Below are positions 6,189 to 9,650 of a stretch of 9,650 bases of DNA, one piece after another. Within the stretch, counting starts at the first letter, position 1. Each line of letters starts with the position of its first letter. The stretch covers positions 1-9,650 of the forward strand of contig JAUZEI010000395.1 in NCBI GenBank assembly GCA_030839105.1. The letters run 5' to 3'. Source of the stretch: Actinomycetota bacterium. GTDB lineage: Bacteria > Actinomycetota > Acidimicrobiia > IMCC26256 > PALSA-610. Made by a program: the position numbers and the translations under genes. The notes under the pieces were generated by a model. The model had not been told where the DNA came from and ran no database searches. It saw nothing but the letters and a program-made list of their open reading frames with translations.

Positions 6189-9134
6189 TCAGGCGAGGAC
6201 GAAGTTCACGATCTTGCCGGGCACCACTTTCAAGGTGCGGACCGTCGCGCCCTCGAGCAACTCGGCAATGCGGGGCTCGGCGAGGGCCGCGGCCTCGTGC
6301 GCGTCCGCATCGGCGCCGAGGGGCACCTCGATACGTGCCCTGACCTTGCCGTTGATCTGCACCGGGACCTCGACGTGGTCTTCCACCAACCATCGCGGGT
6401 CGGCTTCCGGAAACGGTTCGTACGTCAGCGTGTCCGCGTGACCCAGCCTCGCCCACAGCTCTTCGGCGATGTGGGGTGCGAGCGGCGCGACCATCAACGT
6501 CAACGGCACGGCCACTTCGCGCGGTAGCGCCCCGCCCCCCTGCAGGAGCGTCGTGAGGTGATTGTTCAGCTCGAAGAGCCGGGCGATCGCCGTGTTGAAG
6601 CTCAACCCGGCCATGTCGGCGCGCACCGCGTCGATCGTTCGGTGCAACAAGCGGCCGGTCTCGTCGTCGGCCGGCACATCGGAGACGCGGAGCGCGCCGG
6701 TCGTTTCGTCGACGAAGTTCCGCCACAGCCGTTGTAGGAAGCGGTGGACGCCCACGATGTCGGCCGTGCTCCACGGACGCTCCTTGTCGAGCGGGCCCAT
6801 GAACATCTCGTAGAGCCTCAGGGTGTCGGCCCCGTAGTCGCGGTAGATGTCGTCGGGCGCGACGGCGTTGTGCAGGCTCTTTCCCATCTTCCCGAACTCG
6901 CGCCTGACCGGCCGGCCCTCGAAGAAGTACTGGCCGCCGCGCTCCTCGACGCGCTCGGCATCGACGTACGCGCCGCGGTCGTCGACGTAGGCCGGCGCGA
7001 GGATGTACCCCTGGTTGACGAGCCGCTGGAACGGCTCGACCGTGGAGACGTAACCGAGGTCGAACAGCACCTTGTGCCAGAAGCGCGCGTACAGAAGGTG
7101 CAGCACCGCGTGCTCGACACCGCCGACGTAGAGGTCGACCAGACCCGTCTTCGGTGAGCCGTCGGCGCGCGTTCCCGCGGCCCACGTGGCTTCGACCTCC
7201 GGATCGACCAACTCGTCTTCGTTGGTCGGGTCGAGGTAGCGCAGGTAGTACCAACAGGATCCGGCCCACTGCGGCATCGTGTTGGTCTCGCGCAGATAGG
7301 TGCGCTCCCCCGCGCCGTATCCGGCCCACTCGGGCCCGGGGAGCTCGAGCTCGACTTCGACCCAGTCGGTTGCGCGCGCGAGCGGCGGCTCCGGGCGCGC
7401 GTCGGGATCGTCGGACGTGACGGGCTCGAAGTCGGTGACCTCGGGCAGCACGACCGGCAGCATCTCCTCCGGCAACGCGATGGGTCCGACGTCGTCGTAG
7501 ACGATTGGGAAGGGCTCGCCCCAGTAGCGCTGCCGGCTGAAGAGCCAGTCGCGCAGCTTGTACGTGACGGTCGGAGCGCCGAACTCCGACCGCTCCAACC
7601 ACTCGATGATCACGCGCTTGGCCTCGTCGACGCGAAGGCCGTCGATCGATACCTCGTCGTCGGTCGAGTTCTGCGCCACGCCATCGCCGACGTACGCCTC
7701 CGGCCACGTCGACGCGTCGCTCGGATCAGCGTCGTGTTCCGAGAGCCACGAGTCACTCGGGCGGATGACCGGCACGATCGGCAGCTCGAACTCGCGCGCG
7801 AACTCGAAGTCGCGTTCGTCGTGTGCCGGAACGGCCATGATCGCGCCCGTGCCGTAGCCCATGAGCACGTAGTCGGCGATAAAGATGGGGATCCGCGCGT
7901 CGTTCGTCGGGTTGATCGCGTAGGTACCGATGAAGACGCCGGTCTTCTCCTTCGTCTCCGTCTGGCGTTCGAGATCGGTCTTCGCGGCCGCAAAATCGCG
8001 GTAGCGCCTGACCGCGTCGGGCGGCGGGTCCGTTGCCCCGAACACGCCCTTCCACACATCGAGCTCGTTGCTCGCGAAGTCGTTGGAAAGTTCGTCGTCC
8101 GGCCACTGATTCGGGGTGATCACGTCGACGAGCGGATGCTCGGGCGCGAGCACCATGTACGTGGCGCCGAAGAGCGTGTCGGGCCGGGTCGTGAACACCT
8201 CGAGGTCGAGATCTTCGTGGCCTTCTACGGGGAACTTCACCGACGCGCCCGTGGAGCGGCCGATCCAGTTGCGCTGCATATTTTTGATCGAATCGGTCCA
8301 GTCGAGCGACTCGAGATCGTCGAGCAGACGATCGGCGTACGCGGTGATGCGCAACATCCACTGCTTCAGGGGACGACGGTAGACGGGGAAGTTGCCGCGC
8401 TCGCTTCGGCCGTCGCCCGTGACCTCCTCGTTGGCCAACACCGTGCCGAGACCGGGGCACCAGTTGACCGGCGCGTACGCCTCGTACGCGAGGCGGTACG
8501 AGTCGACCAGCTCACGCTGTTCGAGCGGATCGAGGTCGTCGAAGGGGACGTCGCCCGGAGTCGGGAACCGGCCGGCGCGGAACTCCTGCACCAACTGCCC
8601 GATCGGCCGGGCCCGATCGGCTTCCTCGTCGTACCACGAGTTGTAGATCTGCAGGAAGATCCACTGCGTCCAGCGGTAGTACTGCACGTCGGTTGTCGCC
8701 GGACCGCGCCGCGGGTCGTGTCCCAACCCCAGCGCGCGCAGCTGCCGCTTCATGTTGGCGATGTTCTCTTCGGTCGTCGCGCGCGGGTGCGTTCCCGTCT
8801 GCACGGCGTACTGCTCGGCCGGGAGGCCGAACGCGTCGTATCCCATCGCGTGGAGGACGTTGAAGCCGTTCATGCGCTGGAAGCGCGCGTACACGTCGGT
8901 GGCGATGTAGCCGAGCGGATGGCCGACGTGCAGCCCCACTCCACTCGGATACGGGAACATGTCGAGCACGAACATGTGCGGGCGATCGGCGATGTGGCGC
9001 GGATCCTCGCTCAGCAGCCCGGTGCGATTCGGCGTGTAGAAGACGTGGTCTTCATCCCAGCGAACCTGCCACTTGTGCTCGATCTCGTTGGCGAGGGCGG
9101 CGGTATAACGCTGCGGCGGGACATCGTCGGCCAT
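6189..9134 (-). CDS. leuS: Leucyl-tRNA synthetase
   Basis: This class Ia synthetase charges tRNA-Leu and edits misacylated products. The 981-residue length is in the usual range for actinobacteria. Ordered landmarks are: [19 protein letters not shown] (58-76) with the HIGH motif as HVGH (69-72); the downstream [13 protein letters not shown] stretch; the CP1 editing domain with [14 protein letters not shown] and the invariant [22 protein letters not shown]; the zinc/leucine-specific insertion area with [15 protein letters not shown]; the KMSKS loop as KMGKS (749-753); the anticodon-binding helices with [19 protein letters not shown]; and the C-terminal tRNA-elbow domain with [11 protein letters not shown]. 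The ATG at 9134 has no Shine-Dalgarno sequence but has TAGCCT eight bases upstream. The gene is divergent from tRNA-Ala. Long open frames antisense to it are GC-bias shadows. Confidence 0.98.
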   Translation of the reverse strand: MADDVPPQRYTAALANEIEHKWQVRWDEDHVFYTPNRTGLLSEDPRHIADRPHMFVLDMFPYPSGVGLHVGHPLGYIATDVYARFQRMNGFNVLHAMGYDAFGLPAEQYAVQTGTHPRATTEENIANMKRQLRALGLGHDPRRGPATTDVQYYRWTQWIFLQIYNSWYDEEADRARPIGQLVQEFRAGRFPTPGDVPFDDLDPLEQRELVDSYRLAYEAYAPVNWCPGLGTVLANEEVTGDGRSERGNFPVYRRPLKQWMLRITAYADRLLDDLESLDWTDSIKNMQRNWIGRSTGASVKFPVEGHEDLDLEVFTTRPDTLFGATYMVLAPEHPLVDVITPNQWPDDELSNDFASNELDVWKGVFGATDPPPDAVRRYRDFAAAKTDLERQTETKEKTGVFIGTYAINPTNDARIPIFIADYVLMGYGTGAIMAVPAHDERDFEFAREFELPIVPVIRPSDSWLSEHDADPSDASTWPEAYVGDGVAQNSTDDEVSIDGLRVDEAKRVIIEWLERSEFGAPTVTYKLRDWLFSRQRYWGEPFPIVYDDVGPIALPEEMLPVVLPEVTDFEPVTSDDPDARPEPPLARATDWVEVELELPGPEWAGYGAGERTYLRETNTMPQWAGSCWYYLRYLDPTNEDELVDPEVEATWAAGTRADGSPKTGLVDLYVGGVEHAVLHLLYARFWHKVLFDLGYVSTVEPFQRLVNQGYILAPAYVDDRGAYVDAERVEERGGQYFFEGRPVRREFGKMGKSLHNAVAPDDIYRDYGADTLRLYEMFMGPLDKERPWSTADIVGVHRFLQRLWRNFVDETTGALRVSDVPADDETGRLLHRTIDAVRADMAGLSFNTAIARLFELNNHLTTLLQGGGALPREVAVPLTLMVAPLAPHIAEELWARLGHADTLTYEPFPEADPRWLVEDHVEVPVQINGKVRARIEVPLGADADAHEAAALAEPRIAELLEGATVRTLKVVPGKIVNFVLA

Positions 9135-9142
9135 AACGGGCG

Positions 9143-9148
9143 AGGCTA
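9143..9148 (-). promoter_or_regulatory. Putative -10 box of leuS (TAGCCT), near-leaderless start
   Basis: Minus-strand GGTAGCCT ends eight bases before the leuS ATG (9134). Initiation six to eight bases after the box would leave a leader of zero to two bases, in line with the missing Shine-Dalgarno sequence. It shares a 58-base divergent spacer with the tRNA promoter. Confidence 0.45.
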
Positions 9149-9175
9149 CCGGCCGAGCCGTCGGTATCCGGCTGG

Positions 9176-9181
9176 TATCTT
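9176..9181 (+). promoter_or_regulatory. Putative -10 box of tRNA-Ala (TATCTT)
   Basis: TGGTATCTT fits an extended -10 of the TANNNT type and lies 11 bases before the mature tRNA 5' end, so transcription would start around 9188 and leave a very short 5' trailer for RNase P. No strong -35 box is visible. Confidence 0.45.
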
Positions 9182-9192
9182 GGCTGACCCAC

Positions 9193-9265
<73 letters not shown>

Positions 9266-9275
9266 CTTGGGGTCC

Positions 9276-9650
9276 TCATCGCGGAGCCGGCCCGCGTGAG
9301 AGCTGGCGGTCGAGATTGACCGCGGCACTGATCATTGCCAGGTGGGTGAACGCTTGAGGGAAGTTGCCGAGCAGCTCACCGCTCTCGCCGATCTCCTCCG
9401 AGTAGAGCCCGACGTGGTTCGAGTAGGTCAGCATCTTCTCAAAGGTGAGCTGGGCGTCCTCGAGGCGCCCGGATCGGGCGAGGCATTCGACATACCAGAA
9501 GGTGCACATGGAGAAGGTGCCCTCGCCGCCGTCGAGTCCGTCCGGCGCGAGCGCGGGGTCGTAGCGGTAGACGAGGCTGTCGGCGACGAGCTCGCGGCCG
9601 ATCGCGTCGAGGGTGGAGAGCCATCGGGGATCGGTCGGCGCGATGAAATG
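9276..9650 (-). CDS. GH15 family glycosidase (glucoamylase or trehalase-like), C-terminal part
   Basis: Only the last 124 codons are in the window; the gene runs in from the right edge. The frame reads [63 protein letters not shown] and [19 protein letters not shown], in this order. This is the strongly conserved end of the (alpha/alpha)6 barrel in bacterial GH15 proteins, and the acidic residues of SEEIGESGE lie in the region where the family's catalytic base is expected. Actinobacterial homologues include glucoamylase-like enzymes and the mycobacterial GH15 alpha,alpha-trehalase; the C-terminus alone cannot separate them. It ends tail-to-tail with tRNA-Ala, so any terminator for that tRNA must lie inside this coding region. 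I see no signal-peptide information because the N-terminus is outside. Confidence 0.93.
   Translation of the reverse strand, partial: HFIAPTDPRWLSTLDAIGRELVADSLVYRYDPALAPDGLDGGEGTFSMCTFWYVECLARSGRLEDAQLTFEKMLTYSNHVGLYSEEIGESGELLGNFPQAFTHLAMISAAVNLDRQLSRGPAPR

Noticed and set aside
5085..6527. 480-codon plus-strand open frame across comEC, comEA and leuS ends
   Set aside because: Antisense shadow spanning three real genes; composition is that of GC-biased complementary codons.
6007..7707. 566-codon minus-strand open frame overlapping leuS and comEA
   Set aside because: Alternative frame of leuS, Arg/Gly/Ala-rich with no recognisable domain, while the leuS frame is conserved throughout.

Overview
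The window is GC-rich, densely packed bacterial chromosome, most likely from an actinobacterium (Actinomycetota). The order leuS-comEA-comEC-(folP)-holA, with rpsT convergent and lepA beyond, is the usual actinobacterial arrangement. Frequent GTG starts, two probable leaderless genes and a FolP2-type pterin-binding protein agree with this. Acidimicrobiia is a guess for the class that I cannot prove from one window.

Layout, left to right: the 5' part of lepA (minus strand, runs off the left edge); a 168-base divergent intergenic region holding an imperfect tandem repeat; rbsK (plus); a decayed nucleoside hydrolase relic (minus); rpsT (plus); then a minus-strand run read right to left as leuS, comEA, comEC, folP-like and holA. 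On the right are a divergent tRNA-Ala(GGC) gene (plus) and the 3' end of a GH15 glucoamylase/trehalase-like gene (minus, runs off the right edge).

How the genes relate: comEA and comEC encode the DNA receptor and channel of natural transformation and are 1 base apart. The folP-like gene starts inside the comEC 3' end, where a TAGCCT box lies 6 bases before its GTG, and it overlaps holA by GTGA, so folP and holA are probably translationally coupled. lepA, rpsT, leuS and the tRNA serve translation; holA serves replication. rbsK next to the nucleoside hydrolase relic looks like the remains of a ribonucleoside/ribose salvage pair inserted between two core genes.

Most of the window is ordinary core genome. 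The points worth a second look are the broken nucleoside hydrolase, the repeat that supplies rbsK's ribosome binding site, the pterin-binding protein lacking the pABA-loop signature, and the recurrent GGTAGCCT promoter boxes. I found no CRISPR array, insertion sequence, defence system or clearly undescribed system.
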